Source: Acrasis kona (taxonomy: Eukaryota; Heterolobosea; Eutetramitea; Acrasida; Acrasidae). From it: 47,584 bases of DNA. The stretch is taken from assembly GCA_026419775.2 (NCBI GenBank), contig JAOPGA020001349.1:1-47584 (forward strand). Reading direction: 5' to 3'. Position 1 is the first letter of the stretch. Every line of letters starts with the position of its first letter. This document shows positions 25,844 through 37,012 of this stretch, one piece after another. The notes under the pieces were generated by a model that worked only from the letters and a program-made list of their open reading frames with translations, made no database searches and was not told where the DNA came from. The position numbers and the translations under genes were made by a program.

Positions 25844-27354
25844 ATGAGCATAAGGGAAGGTGTGGCCTCAGATGACATATCGACGGCATTCTCAATGGAA
25901 AACAAAATTTTGAAAAGAAAGATCGAAAAACTACACAGAGAAAATGTTCTACTGAAAAAATCTTTGTTCGAAGTAAACGTAAAGTAGGTATTCTTCGTCC
26001 TGCAACTGAAAATATCAGATTAAACATACCACAGCCGTTTGATACAAAACTAAAATCCCCTTCTGATGATTCACCAACTTTATTCTTCGACATTGACAAG
26101 GGTGTCCAGTTCAAAAGAAATGCAGACGATGCCTTCTCAAAGAAGGATGAAATCTCCAAGTTACCACTATTGGAAAGGACTATAGAGGATGCCCCTGCTA
26201 GGAAACGTACGAATTACTTTTATCGAAATTATTTATAAATTATAAAGGTGCAGCAAGTGCGGCCACACGTAACAACACCTCCTTTACCATAAAACACGAA
26301 CTATCGTCCCATAAAGCAGCAGTACACTCTGTTCGGTTCTCTAACTGTGGAAAATTCTTGGTCTCTAGTTCGCACGATAAAAAGGTTATGGTTTGGGATG
26401 TTAATTCTAGACAGATCATTTGTAGACACGAGGGTCACGAGTTTAGCGTGCTAGACGCTTGCTTTTCGCCAGACAGCACCAATGTCGCTTCTGCTTCAAT
26501 CGACCGCACTTTGAAGGTTTGGGACGTTTCACGCAACACACAAATTGCATCCATCAAGGCAGAAGGGTTCGTACAAAGCGTTGCATGGGATCCGAATGAT
26601 AGCCAAGTATATGCCTCTGATACAAAGTCTAATGTGGTTCGAGTCGACTCGAGGGCACCTGACATTTTTGCAGTACCGTTCGTTCGTGATGAATGTACCA
26701 TAAACAGTGTGGTGGTGCGTGATGGTAAGATTCTAACCGGTAATGCACACGGTGTCATCAAGTCCTGGGATGTTAGAAATGCTTCGGATCCCTTCGACGT
26801 AAATGTTGTCTCCACTGCAGGTGATCCGATATCCTACCTCAGATACGTTAATCAACATTTGAGCGTTAACTGCTACGACAATGGTAAGTTAGCTTTCCAC
26901 AATGTAAACGCTAATAATCTCAAAGTGTTGAGGATTTACCGCATAGAAGGGTCTGGAAATCAATTCAAATTAATTAATTCTTTGAGGGGACACAAGAACC
27001 GCAACTGGCCAATCAAGTCAAGTCTTTTTATTGGAGCTGATAGTACGTGTTGTTGATTTTACTTGATTATTCATTTTTGTAGTGCAGCAGAATATAGATG
27101 AGGACCAACCCTCAGTGACAAGCATAAGAAACAAGAATCTTGCGGTGACTGGAAGCGCGGATCAGTGTATACACATTTTCGATATAAGCGAACCAGCACC
27201 TACATTAAATGATCAAGTACCCCAGCATCCATCTACTTTCCCACAAAAACTAGCACTCCACTCAGATATTGTTTATGGTGTAGACTTCCACCCAACAGAA
27301 CCCATCATTGCTACTTCAAGTGGAGATAATACAATAAAAATAGTTTCAGTTTAA
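25844..27354 (+). CDS. coiled-coil plus WD40-repeat protein
   Basis: Exons 25844-25983, 26019-26206, 26248-27042 and 27083-27354 join in frame to 464 residues, with introns of 35-41 bases. A short coiled coil (about 18-46, MENKILKRKIEKLHRENVLL) is followed by a charged linker and then WD repeats from about 120 to the end: HKAAVHSVRFSNCGKFLVSS, KVMVWDVNSRQ, FSVLDACFSPDSTNVASASI, TLKVWDVSRN, GVIKSWDVRNAS, GSADQCIHIFDISEP and VDFHPTEPIIATSSGDNTIK. This is a scaffold-type layout. I cannot name an orthologue. The 5' end lies 43 bases from the divergent RCC1 gene, so the two may be co-regulated. Confidence 0.85.
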
Positions 27355-27492
27355 ATCTTTATTATAATACAATGGAAGGTCTGGATTTAGTTAATTCAAT
27401 TTACAAATAAACGTCAATTGGCAAAGTAAGCCCACGGTGGTGACTATTACAAGCATGCAACTTTCAAAACTTGATAATCGTTTCGATAGCTC

Positions 27493-27675
27493 CTAAAACC
27501 AACGCGCGGTGTGCGAATATACGTCACGAACATTGAATTCTCCTTCTAATACCAACTCTTCAAGTGGCCTACTACAGACTTTCCTGACCTTCACTCTTTG
27601 CTTTCTGTGTTCTTGCTCTTTGACGTATTTCATAGATGGTACTCCTTTTTTATTGTGACCTTTTGTTCTGCTCAT
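27493..27675 (-). CDS. small basic protein (60 residues)
   Basis: A short frame starting MSRTKGHNKKGVPSMKYVKE, Lys/Arg-rich in its first two thirds and ending DVYSHTARWF. A TATATAAAA element lies about 40 bases upstream, a spacing seen for other genes here. This raises the chance it is real. No family recognised; nucleic-acid or ribosome binding is possible given the charge. Confidence 0.45.
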   Translation of the reverse strand: MSRTKGHNKKGVPSMKYVKEQEHRKQRVKVRKVCSRPLEELVLEGEFNVRDVYSHTARWF

Positions 27676-27714
27676 GTTTGTTTGGTGTTGAAAAGTTCAC
27701 GACGAGTTCATGGG

Positions 27715-27723
27715 TTTTATATA
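27715..27723 (-). promoter_or_regulatory. TATA box
   Basis: Minus strand TATATAAAA, about 40 bases before the ATG at 27675. Confidence 0.4.
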
Positions 27724-27851
27724 GACCCAAGTTGATTTAGTTGTTGTAATGTCCTGTTGTTAGTTCAGTTAAGCGAACAAGGTACATACTTTTTTCTTTG
27801 ACCCATATTGCAATATTGCTGAAACCTACTAACCCCATTTCTAATCTAGTC

Positions 27852-27858
27852 TATAAAG
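27852..27858 (+). promoter_or_regulatory. TATA box
   Basis: TATAAAG, 64 bases before the ATG at 27923. Confidence 0.4.
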
Positions 27859-27922
27859 ATAGGATCCTATCCCTTCGAAACAATAACAACGATCAACAAT
27901 CAAATATTTCAGTTGTCAATAA

Positions 27923-28183
27923 ATGAAGTGGTCACTTCGGGGTTTGTTTGTACTTTACCTGCTCGCTGTGGCCATAAGTTGCGTGTATGGGGTATCCTCG
28001 AGATTGTGCTCCCGCTGTCCCAAAGACAGACTACAGATGTCGTTAAAGAGGCAAATAGAGTGTATGAAGTGCAAGAAGGACAGAGAGGAGATGAATGTAC
28101 TTGACGATTTTATAACATCAAATAATGGTCCTTTCAATGACCAAGGTGTGGACTATTCAATATCTGACCGAACCTACGAATAA
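27923..28183 (+). CDS. small secreted Cys-containing protein (86 residues)
   Basis: Signal peptide MKWSLRGLFVLYLLAVAISC followed by a short mature part with two C-x-x-C pairs (CSRC and CMKC), a Lys/Arg-rich helix between and after them, and an acidic C-terminus. The C-x-x-C pairs could bind zinc or form disulphides. A TATA box lies 64 bases upstream. An overlapping frame at 27913 lacks a signal peptide and is not called. No family recognised. Confidence 0.6.
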   Translation: MKWSLRGLFVLYLLAVAISCVYGVSSRLCSRCPKDRLQMSLKRQIECMKCKKDREEMNVLDDFITSNNGPFNDQGVDYSISDRTYE

Positions 28184-28542
28184 AAATAAAGGATTTTCTC
28201 ATTCTTTTGTGAAATTCAAAGTAGATTCGACTATGATAATATTTATTATTAACGCCCATCATGGCGTTCTACTTTCCGTGTAACATCGGCAGCAGTGATT
28301 CCTCACATCTTTACAAGCCGTTCTTCTATACAAGAAATTGTTCTGTTTTCAACGTTATTATTAATACCAAATACACAGGACTACATCCTTAGATGACCGT
28401 GAACTGATATTGAGGCTAATACATGTAATTTCACATGCCTTAGTTACCTTCTAGTATTAAATCGGTCTGATGATTTTCCCCTCAACTTTATAAATGGACA
28501 AAGTGGAAACAATTTGGGCAAAAACAATCAATTTTTTCGAAA
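28184..28542. other. intergenic region with TATA box
   Basis: Two secreted-protein genes flank it. TATAAAT at 28489-28495 is 47 bases before the ATG at 28543. Nothing else seen. Confidence 0.5.
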
Positions 28543-28803
28543 ATGAAGTTCGTCACCGTCACAACAGCACTTTTGCTTTTGATAACACTGCACACCTGTT
28601 GTTTCACAGACATTGTTTCGATAGTGCAATCCAGCGAACACGAGCAAAAAGAAGCAGCACTACCTACAAACACAGCAAATAGTTCTGCACAATGTTTGGA
28701 ATTTGGAAATGTGTTATTAGGACCAAGACACCTTACAATATTCTCGCTTCTGGCTTCTCTACTTATTTCGGCCATGTTGATGGAGATTTTTAATGTAACT
28801 TGA
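28543..28803 (+). CDS. small secreted or membrane-anchored protein (86 residues)
   Basis: A signal peptide (MKFVTVTTALLLLITLHTCC) and a C-terminal hydrophobic stretch (TIFSLLASLLISAMLMEIF) flank a short polar middle of about 40 residues with one N-x-S site and one Cys. The hydrophobic C-terminus ends almost at the stop, as in GPI-anchor signals, though a small membrane protein is equally possible. A TATA box lies 47 bases upstream. No family recognised. Confidence 0.55.
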   Translation: MKFVTVTTALLLLITLHTCCFTDIVSIVQSSEHEQKEAALPTNTANSSAQCLEFGNVLLGPRHLTIFSLLASLLISAMLMEIFNVT

Positions 28804-29602
28804 GGAAATCTTTTGAACAGAGCAGCGAAAAATTAACCTTGACAACCATTAATACAATAAAAGAACACAAAATTATATAGTTAAAGCACAATTGCTAATT
28901 TGAAGGCAATCTTATCTCAATGTATGTAGTGATTTATCCACTTGAATTATTAGCCAAAGCCTGTTCCATAGAGAGATCATCATTTTTGAAATCATCTGGT
29001 TAATCTAATTTAAAATTACGAATTCTCTAGTTTTGAAGTGAGACACCGGCTGGTCCAAGCTAAAAAACCTGAAGATCTAATTCCCGGCGAGGATTTCTCA
29101 TGTGGATGCTGGTTGCTAGGTTGTTGAAAAAATCCAATTACATTTTGGAGTGTTTACCAAAGTTGGAGCACTAGAGCATAAGCGAACGAATTGTAAACTA
29201 TTTCTCATATGTGGATGCTGAATAGTCTTTATTCCGAAAAATAACATGTTTTCGATTATTGGAACACACTCATATATCGCACCACAGTATTTTTTCTACG
29301 TTGTCAGTGCAAGTTTACAAAATGTTGGCGTGTGGTGACGGCATTATCAAAATTTGCGGTTTAACAAGAAATCAGTGTTGCAACACTTGTTGTTCACAGT
29401 CGTGGTGTTAGTTCATTACTTCCACTTGACAATAGTAGATTACTCAAGCAATATAATTTGTTAAATTTGCTTTCGTTTCTTACGAGTATTTAAACAACTC
29501 AGAAACTACATTTAAGTCTTTTATTGAACTGTCAACTGATTAATCAGTTCCTATATATACAATGACCTTTTGAAAATTCCATAAATTTTTTTACAAAATG
29601 CA
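28804..29602. other. 799-base region without a recognisable gene
   Basis: No coding frame, RNA gene or long repeat seen. A short echo (CATGTGGATGCTGG near 29100 and CATATGTGGATGCTG near 29208) suggests a small duplication or chance. Confidence 0.45.
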
Positions 29603-31808
29603 TCAAGAAGAACCGAACTCATCCATCCAACTCTGATACCTCTCTAGTTCCTTTGTACTCACACTAGATTGTACGCTCTTAAACGCCTCATTAAAATCTC
29701 CTACTCCTAGAGTAAACTGTAGGGCCCCTTGTTCCTTGAGCTCAACAATCTCATCGGGTGACTTATCTGCAATTGCTCTCCTTAAAGGCATCATCGAGGC
29801 ATCCCTACATACAGACATGATGTCAGCGCCTGAAAATCCTTCCGTTCTTGCCGCCAAATAATCGAGTGTGACCTCTCTATATATGTTAATCGATCTATTG
29901 TAAAAAAACATTACTCGTCAATCTCAACAGTTTTTAGGAATAACCCGAACATAGCCTTTCTGGCTGTTAAATCTGGTAGGGGTATATAAATTCTCTTTTC
30001 CAATCTCCTTCTCATTGCCTCGTCAATTTCCCATGGCTTATTTGTTGTCGCTAGCACCATGACAGTTCCGTTAGTAGTATCACCGCTACCAGAACTAATA
30101 CCGTCAATCTGAGATAACAGCTCGCTCTTCATTCTCCTACTCGCCTCATGCTCCGTACCGCTCCCCCTTGACATCATCAATGCATCAATCTCGTCAAAGA
30201 ATATTGTGCTGGGCGCATAATGCCTCGCCATTTGGAACAAGCACTTGACCAGTCTTTCGCTCTCTCCGTGCCACTTACTAACCAGCGTACTAGCATTACA
30301 ATTAAAAAATGTAGTTTTCCCCTGACTAGCCACCGCTTTCGCCAACATGGTTTTACCTGTACCTGGAGGACCAAATAATAGCACACCTCCCCATGGCTTC
30401 CTTAACCCAGTAAAGAACTCTGGAAGAATCATGGGAAGAATTACGGCTTCCTTCAATAGCTTTTTAGCTGTGCCCAGCTCTGCAATATCATCCCAACTAA
30501 TTTTTAAATCCTCTTGTATAATATCTCTCTTAATCATTTCGGCTAGCCCTGGTTCTATACCACTAGGCAGTGGTCTATCAACAGGCGTTTCTCCCCTCTG
30601 TCCTCTACTTGATTTGGGTGTGTTTGGTTGAACAGAGTCTATCGACCAGTATCGAATCACACTACATGTTTGGTACACCCCCACCCCAACCTCACCGTCT
30701 AGTTGGTCCTGCTGGTTCAATAAACATTGTACATTTGATAATATTTCCTTTTCGCTACTAAATATGGATATCCTATCTCTTCTTACTTTGATACAAACGT
30801 CTACTGATTTACCGGTTCTAAGAGATCTGTCCATAGCCTGCCCGAGAACCACTGGATGCAAACTACTCGCATCAATTCTCTCTACTTTCCAATAACGCTG
30901 ACCAGTGTTCATTGTGATTGATATGTACTCATCCTTCTGCTCATGTTAGTGAAAACTTAATTTGAATCACGTACGTTTCTCGTTGACTTGTAATTTAAAA
31001 TAATACTAAACAATTGAGCGTCAGTAGGTTTTGTACACTTTGCTTGTAGATTTAAATCATAGTTGGAGGGATCAGGTCTCTTTGTGTTACAGGTACAAAC
31101 AAATACAAATGAGCTGGACGAGCTCTCGACTACCAGCACTCTCTGTCCATGTGTGTCGCATACTACTGATTTTCTCCCCCTACCTATTCTTTCTCTCCAC
31201 CCATCACACCATGAAGGAGTAGAGGAAGATGATGGTGCTGAAGATGGTGCGGATCTTGTTTTTGGGCTTAGGTATGATGTGATACTCTCCTCGTCATCGT
31301 CGTGATCAAATTCTAATCCGCCTATGGTTGTTGGCTTCTTTGCTTTTGCTTTTGCTAGTTTGATCTCCCACTGTGATCCTCCCATCACCCCAGGAGATAA
31401 ATCTTTTGTGGTCACGTTACTTTTTGTTGTCTGAGATGGCGCTAACAATCTACGAGCTACGCTATTTGTTTTTTTATTTTCTGTGCCAGGTGGTGCAGGT
31501 GCTATACCTTCTCGATGAAGCACATTTACTCTACCCGTCTACTATTTGTTAATTCATTTCAATCATCAATGTACCGTATTCAATTTTGGTTTCGGTTGCC
31601 TATAAACTTCCGCTCTAGAAGGGCCGGCACTATTAGCCTTTCTAGCTTGTGTATTGGTCAATCCAGACGATGTGGTTCTCGATCGAAACCCTCCATAATC
31701 ACTGCTAGATCCTCGTTGTATATTAATATTCGTATTCGATCTACCCTGTTGCATGGAAGCATAAATAGCCTTCTGCATCATGACAAAGTCCTGATTAGAA
31801 CCATCCAT
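29603..31808 (-). CDS. katanin-like AAA ATPase (microtubule-severing family)
   Basis: Exons 31575-31808, 30975-31538, 29915-30936 and 29603-29876 join in frame to 697 residues, with introns of 36-38 bases. The C-terminal AAA module is of the meiotic clade (katanin, spastin, fidgetin, VPS4): [20 protein letters not shown], Walker [17 protein letters not shown] (about 456), pore-loop [14 protein letters not shown], Walker [17 protein letters not shown], sensor and arginine-finger region [20 protein letters not shown], and the C-terminal helix [20 protein letters not shown], closest to katanin p60. The N-terminal half is disordered, then holds an unfamiliar beta-rich domain (about 270-375, [16 protein letters not shown]). 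No MIT domain is obvious. ATP-driven severing of microtubules is the family role. The novel middle domain may set the target. Confidence 0.88.
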
Positions 31809-31875
31809 TCTTATACACTCAATAAAATAAAGAAATTAACCGCCAATCAACTGACGATTACAATAACAAAATCAA

Positions 31876-34479
31876 TTACAAAGTACCATTTATTTGTTCA
31901 ACAAACAACAACTCGTCAATAATTTTACAATGCTCCAACTTGGATAAATACTTACTGCCCAACACTCTCTCCAACCGCTTCACCTTTTGTTGTTCGCTCT
32001 CCACCACCTTTCTCTCCAAATTCATCATCTCTGCATTCTTACTGCTGTCATACAACCGGTCGAATAACTCCTCACCAAATATCGTCTCGCAACGATCCCT
32101 CAATCTCTTTATTCTATCCACTAATCGACCACCGTGTTGTACATGTTCTTCATCATCAAACACCTCCTCCACATCATCATCACAATACTCATCGTCGTCA
32201 TGATTTGATTTGTGATGATGATGACCGTGTTGATGATGATTATTGTGATCATCCAAATAAGAATCATCATCAAAGTCGTCATCATCGTCATCATCTGAAA
32301 AGTTATCCTCTTCATCATCGTCGTCATCATCTTGAATCTCTGCATGATCACTTTCGTCAATGATGCTATCATTAATTGCATACTCATCTTCCTTTTTAAA
32401 AACATTAATGCTCTTTTTGAGGTGATCTATCTTCTTTGTGTTTTTTAATACTAATTGTTGATACCTCTTTACTAATTCATCTTCCTCCTCTTCATCTTCA
32501 TCTTGTTCATCTTGCTCATTTTGTTCTTGCTCCTTGTATTTTGAAGGAATGGGTTGAGGAGGTGGAGGCGATGAATGGTGATGATCCATCAGTATGTTCT
32601 TCTTTTCAGCATAGTAATTCTTTCTGGCATTTAACAATTCTTGTTGTTGTTTTTGTTGCTCTTCTTGTTTTTTTAATTGTTTAGCATATAACACTCTTTC
32701 TTTGTCATTCATGTATTGATTGTTACTATTAGATGATGATGATGATGATGGTTGTTGAGTGATGGGTGGTGAAGGTGATGGTGAAGAATCAAAAGATTCC
32801 TTTTTTTGTAACTGCTCAAGCATGAATATATTTTGTTGATACTCATCCATTTTCTTCTTCCATAATTCCTTTTCCTTCTTTACCATTTCAATATTCTTTT
32901 CTCTCTCTATTAATTCTTTATTCTTTTGTTGTGAAATTTTGTAATCATTTTTAATGATTGGAATGTTGTTTTGATTGGATGATGATGGTTGTTGTTGTAA
33001 AGGTGGTTGTTTTTTTTGTAATTGTTGTTGTATTTGTTGTTGAAGTTTTTGATCATTGATATTGGGTGATTTTTGAATCTTCTTTAAGGCCATTTCATAT
33101 TTTAATTGACTTGCTTTTTTTTGTTTTTCTTGTTTTTCTTGTAATTTTGCAATCTCCTCTCTCTTCTTTGCTTGTTCTTCTTTTAATTGTTTCATTTTTT
33201 GTTCATGTGCCTTCTTTGCTTGTTCTTGTTTTTGTTTTTTTAAATTTTCAATCATCTCTCTGTAACGATTTTGTTGGTTTTCTAATTGTTTTACTTTTAA
33301 TTCGGCCTTTTTAATGTTGCTCGGTCCTCTTGGTTGTAATTGTTGAGCGATTGCTGAGGGTAAATCTTTTTTTTGTAATGGTGATTCCTTGTTGGCGACG
33401 GGTTGTTGCTGTTGCTGTTGTTGGTAGGGGTTGAGCGGTAATTTTACTTTTTGGATGGGCACAGGATCCTTTTTGATTAATAATCGCGGACTGGGAGATG
33501 CGCTCTCTGTTCTGGGCGTGGATATAATGTTGAGGTCCATGATTTGTATGCTCAAATTCTTGCACTCTTTTCTTTCATTGTCCATTGATTTCGATAGGGA
33601 ATTATTGGCTTTGATTCTGAAACGGATTAGAATGGATTGAATCGAATGTACTTACGCTTCTTCTGACTTTTGGCCATAGTCAATGATTTGTCTGCTCAAG
33701 AATTGGTTTTGTAAAAGAGACGTGACGCCCGGTCTTTTTTGTGGATTTGTGGTCAACGTCTTTTCCACCACCAATCGTAGTTTACTGCTGTAGGTGGGAG
33801 GAATGGGACCGTACTGACCCTTAGCTATTTTCAAGAATAAGCCCTGTAGGTCTCTAGCTGAGAATGGATGCTTTCCTGCCATCATTTCGTACAAGCAGCA
33901 ACCTAACGACCACACGTCGCTCTTAAAAGAATAAGGTTTGCTGTTGCAGCATTCTGGACTCATATAAAGCGGCGTGCCGATAGAAGTTTGCGCCATGTCC
34001 ATTGTTTTGTTCAGTACACGAGCTATTCCAAAGTCACCTAGTTTTATTTGGCCTGTCTTTGTGAGGAACACATTTTGAGTCTTTAAATCCCTATGAAGAA
34101 CACGACGAGTGTGGATAAACTCTATGGCAAGTGCAATTTGAATAAACCATCTGACCACCTGTTCCTCTGGTATCGGTTGTCCCTTGTATGCCTTGATTCT
34201 AGAACTTAAATCTCCACCTTGACAATAAGTCATCACGATGCACAAATCCTTATCATTGTTGTCCATAAACGAATCGCGATACGAAACAATATTGGGATGT
34301 TGCAGAGTCTTTAACAAACTAACTTCCTGATTCGCACTCTTCTTCTCCTTTGCACTCATTCCAGTCATGGGAACACGTTTCATAACATAACGTTTCGAAG
34401 GATCAATCTTTGAGTGAACAACAAACACATTGCCATAAGACCCAGATCCAATCTTCTTCTCCACCACATAATTTTCCAT
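31876..34479 (-). CDS. NEK-family protein kinase with long coiled-coil tail
   Basis: Exons 33656-34479 and 31876-33616 join across a 39-base intron (phase 2) to give 854 residues. The kinase domain (about 4-258) is complete: glycine loop IGSGSYGNV, catalytic Lys in YVMKRV, HRDLKTQNVFL, DFGIARVLNKTM, the SIGTPLYMSPE activation segment end and SDVWSLGCCLYEMMAGKHPF. Similarity is to NEK1/NEK5-type kinases, which act in cilia, centrosomes and cell cycle. The tail has long Gln/Lys/Glu coiled-coil stretches (about 380-590) and very acidic runs with poly-Asp and His clusters around 700-770. The tail would mediate dimerisation, as in NEK relatives. The two frames were joined because the stop of the first lies just beyond a GC/GTAAGT donor. 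Confidence 0.9.
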
Positions 34480-34538
34480 ATTGTTACAAAAATAAAATTT
34501 GGCGCCAAAAAAAAGTCAACTCATAATTTAAAAAAAGT

Positions 34539-35946
34539 TTATAAAGTCTCATCGTTGGACTCTTGTACGGTTTCTTCTTCAAGTTTGATCTTCTTGTCAC
34601 TTGGTGCATCTGCTTCATATTCGAACAATGTGTTTGTTGCTTCTCTCTTGTGACTGTTCTTTACATCTTCACTCTTTTCTTCCGCAACGGGTGATGCTTC
34701 CTTGGCTACCTTCTTGACTTGTGGCGCCTTCTTCTTCTTGGTGACCTTCTCTCCTAATGCAGGGAAACTCTCCTTAATTTCTGAACTTGCTACCACTTGT
34801 GAATTGTCATTTTGGGCCCATGGATCTGTTCTTGCTAACGATGCGCTGTTGTTGACCTTGATGGTTGCTGGCGTTGTGTTCTCGTCGAAAAGTGGTTGTT
34901 GAGGTGCGACTGGTTGTTGACGTGATTTGGATGCTTTTGGTGCTTTGCTGCTTGACTTGTCGTCGTTGATGGACAAGATTGATTCTTCGGTGACTGGTGA
35001 TGAGATGGATGATTCTTCGACGGGTGCTGCGACTGGTGCAACTACTTCCTCTTCGACTGGTTCCTTGTATGTCTTTGAGAGATCAGTGTTCCAGAAATCT
35101 TCTGGATCAGAGTACGCTTTGTAGGCTGGAACCATCTTGACGAATGGTTTGGATGGAAGCTTCTTCTTTTCTTCTTCGACTGGCACTTCTTCCTTTTTGA
35201 TTTCCTCCTTGACTTCTTCGACGACAGGTACGGCTGGTTTGAATTGTTTGTAAATGCTCTTTTCTCCTTGTGGTTGGTTGTCGGATGCACCACGACCTCT
35301 TCCGCGTCCACCACGTGCAGCACCAGCAACACCACGTCCACCACGTGATGATCCACGACCTGTTGATGGCTTGTTGTCATCTGATGATGGCTCTGATGGC
35401 TTGTCTTCAGTCTTTTCTTCTTGGACTGGTTCTTCCTTTGGTGGTCTGTAGGTGGATGGTTGAGTTTGCCATTCCGAAGTCTTTGCCTTCTTCTTCTTTT
35501 TTTTTCCTTCCTCTGATGGGGATGCGATGGTATTCTCTTCGACCTTGACCTCTTGCTTCTTTTCTTGTTTCTTCTCTTCCTTCTTTTCTTCCTTTACGGG
35601 TGCGCTTACGGTGTTGGACTTGGATTGGATGGAGGCATACTCGGTAATGTCAATCTCCTCTACAAGATTTTTGATGACTTTTTCTTGTTGTTCGACTTGT
35701 TCAACAACCTTGGCTACCTTGGCCGTGACTTGTTTGGCGGCTTTATTTATGGCCTTCTTTGTTTGTTTGACAACTTCCTTGACTTTTTTGTCTTTGGTGA
35801 GTTTGTTGGCGGCCGCGATCACCTTATCTATAAAAGAGAATGATTCACATTTTTTAAAGAGTGGGTAAATTACCTCTTTGGAAATAACTAATAGTGAAGA
35901 AAACAATAGCTAAAGCAAACGGTATCGCAAGTAGTGCTTGAAACAT
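34539..35946 (-). CDS. N-terminally anchored, Lys/Glu- and RGG-rich protein
   Basis: Exons 35874-35946 and 34539-35827 with a 46-base intron give 453 residues. The short first exon encodes a hydrophobic N-terminus (MFQALLAIPFALAIVFFTIS) that acts as signal or anchor. The true start is therefore 35946, not a frame inside the intron. The rest is disordered: Lys/Glu-rich (KKEEKKQEKK types), an RGG/GRG cluster at about 190-215 (RGGRGRGRG), and short motifs PFVKMVPAYKAYSDPEDFWN and SFPALGEK. RGG boxes bind RNA and FPALG-like motifs occur in RNA-binding proteins. An ER-anchored RNA- or ribosome-associated role, loosely like metadherin/LYRIC or p180, is inference. A TATATA element sits about 50 bases upstream. 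Confidence 0.75.
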
Positions 35947-36388
35947 TTTTGTATATATAAATGAACTTTGTTATGCTATGTGAAGCGATGATATATAAAT
36001 GTCGGTATATCGATGTCGACTGCTGTTTCGATGTTGTTTCGACTGCGATCGATTATTCTATCCGGTTGTCTTGTTTTGACAAAATTTTGACGCCACGTAT
36101 GATGACGGAGTTGTCTATTGGTTGATCAATAATTACAACAATATATATCTGATTGTCACCATCACAACAGAAGCTTCCAGCACGAGATTTTAGTACTTTT
36201 TAATAGAGGAATGATAAAGAGCTCTTATCAGTACTTTGAGTGAAAATTTGGTTGGATGTGGACGCCTGTTTTCTACGTTCAAAGAGCAAACAAATTTATA
36301 AAAAGATTGGGAGTATAAGAGAATTCGTGATGGGTGGTTATTATACAGGTTACAGGATTGTTTTCATTAAAGGTCGCACGTATCAAGG
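35947..36388. other. intergenic region between two divergent frames
   Basis: Includes TATATAAAT at 35992-36000 (both strands readable as TATA-like). No gene or RNA recognised. Confidence 0.45.
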
Positions 36389-36942
36389 ATGGAATTTGAT
36401 CATACATTAACTCACCGAAGGAGACACGGCAGAGCAACAAATCGAGCTCCTAAAGCTCGAAAACGCCGAACTCTATGGAACATTTCAGGCATGCGCACCG
36501 TGATGGAGGACCTCGCAAACGTCATGAGCATCATCAAGCCTCAGGGTAGCAATGAGTGGACACCTGAGCAAAAGTTTCTAATCTACAGAGACGTTGACAA
36601 GGTGGGAACTACATGTGCGATGACGGGTGGACGTTCATGTACAAGAATCCCATTTCACTGTAAGCATCATTATCTACTTTATACTAAAACTATTAGTTCT
36701 GTGAAAATGTACTTGCATCACATCAAGATAAATGACGACTGGACCCGCAACTGCACATGACCTCAGCTACAGAGGTTCTCCAGGTGGTTCGCCCACTTCC
36801 ACTTTCCTTACTTGGCGGACATTTGTAAGAAGAAGACGGAATCTGAGGTGTTAGAGTCTACAAAGCTCTTCAATAACATCCACACCTTCTTGTCAAAGAG
36901 GGTGAGTGACAGGAAGAGATCCGGGAAGGCACGTTGACACAA
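36389..36942 (+). pseudogene. decayed gene of unknown family
   Basis: Two pieces of one apparent coding region lie in different frames. Near 36411-36490 the second frame reads LTEGDTAEQQIELLKLENAE and LYGTFQA, a clean coiled-coil start. From about 36490 the reading continues in the first frame (GMRTVMEDLANVMSIIKPQG, then EWTPEQKFLIYRDVDKVG). At 36758-36760 a TGA interrupts, but the same frame goes on for 60 codons (PQLQRFSRWFAHFHFPYLAD, ESTKLFNNIHTFLSKRV) to a stop at 36942. So at least one frameshift and one stop have broken it. An intact 124-codon reading of only the first frame is the alternative. No family recognised. It ends 73 bases from the converging duplicated gene at 37015. Confidence 0.55.
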
Positions 36943-37012
36943 ATGTTCGGCTACTGAAAAAAAATTTTTTAAAATAAAAATGTTTCGAAACATGAATTGT
37001 CTGTTTTATGAA

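Noticed and set aside
31940-33314. Plus-strand Leu/Phe-rich frames opposite the NEK tail, looking like membrane proteins
   Set aside because: Complement of Gln/Lys/Glu coiled-coil codons; these always give such pseudo-membrane frames.
35254-35868. Plus-strand Pro/Leu/Phe-rich frames opposite the RGG gene
   Set aside because: Complement of Lys/Glu and Arg/Gly-rich coding sequence; no independent evidence.
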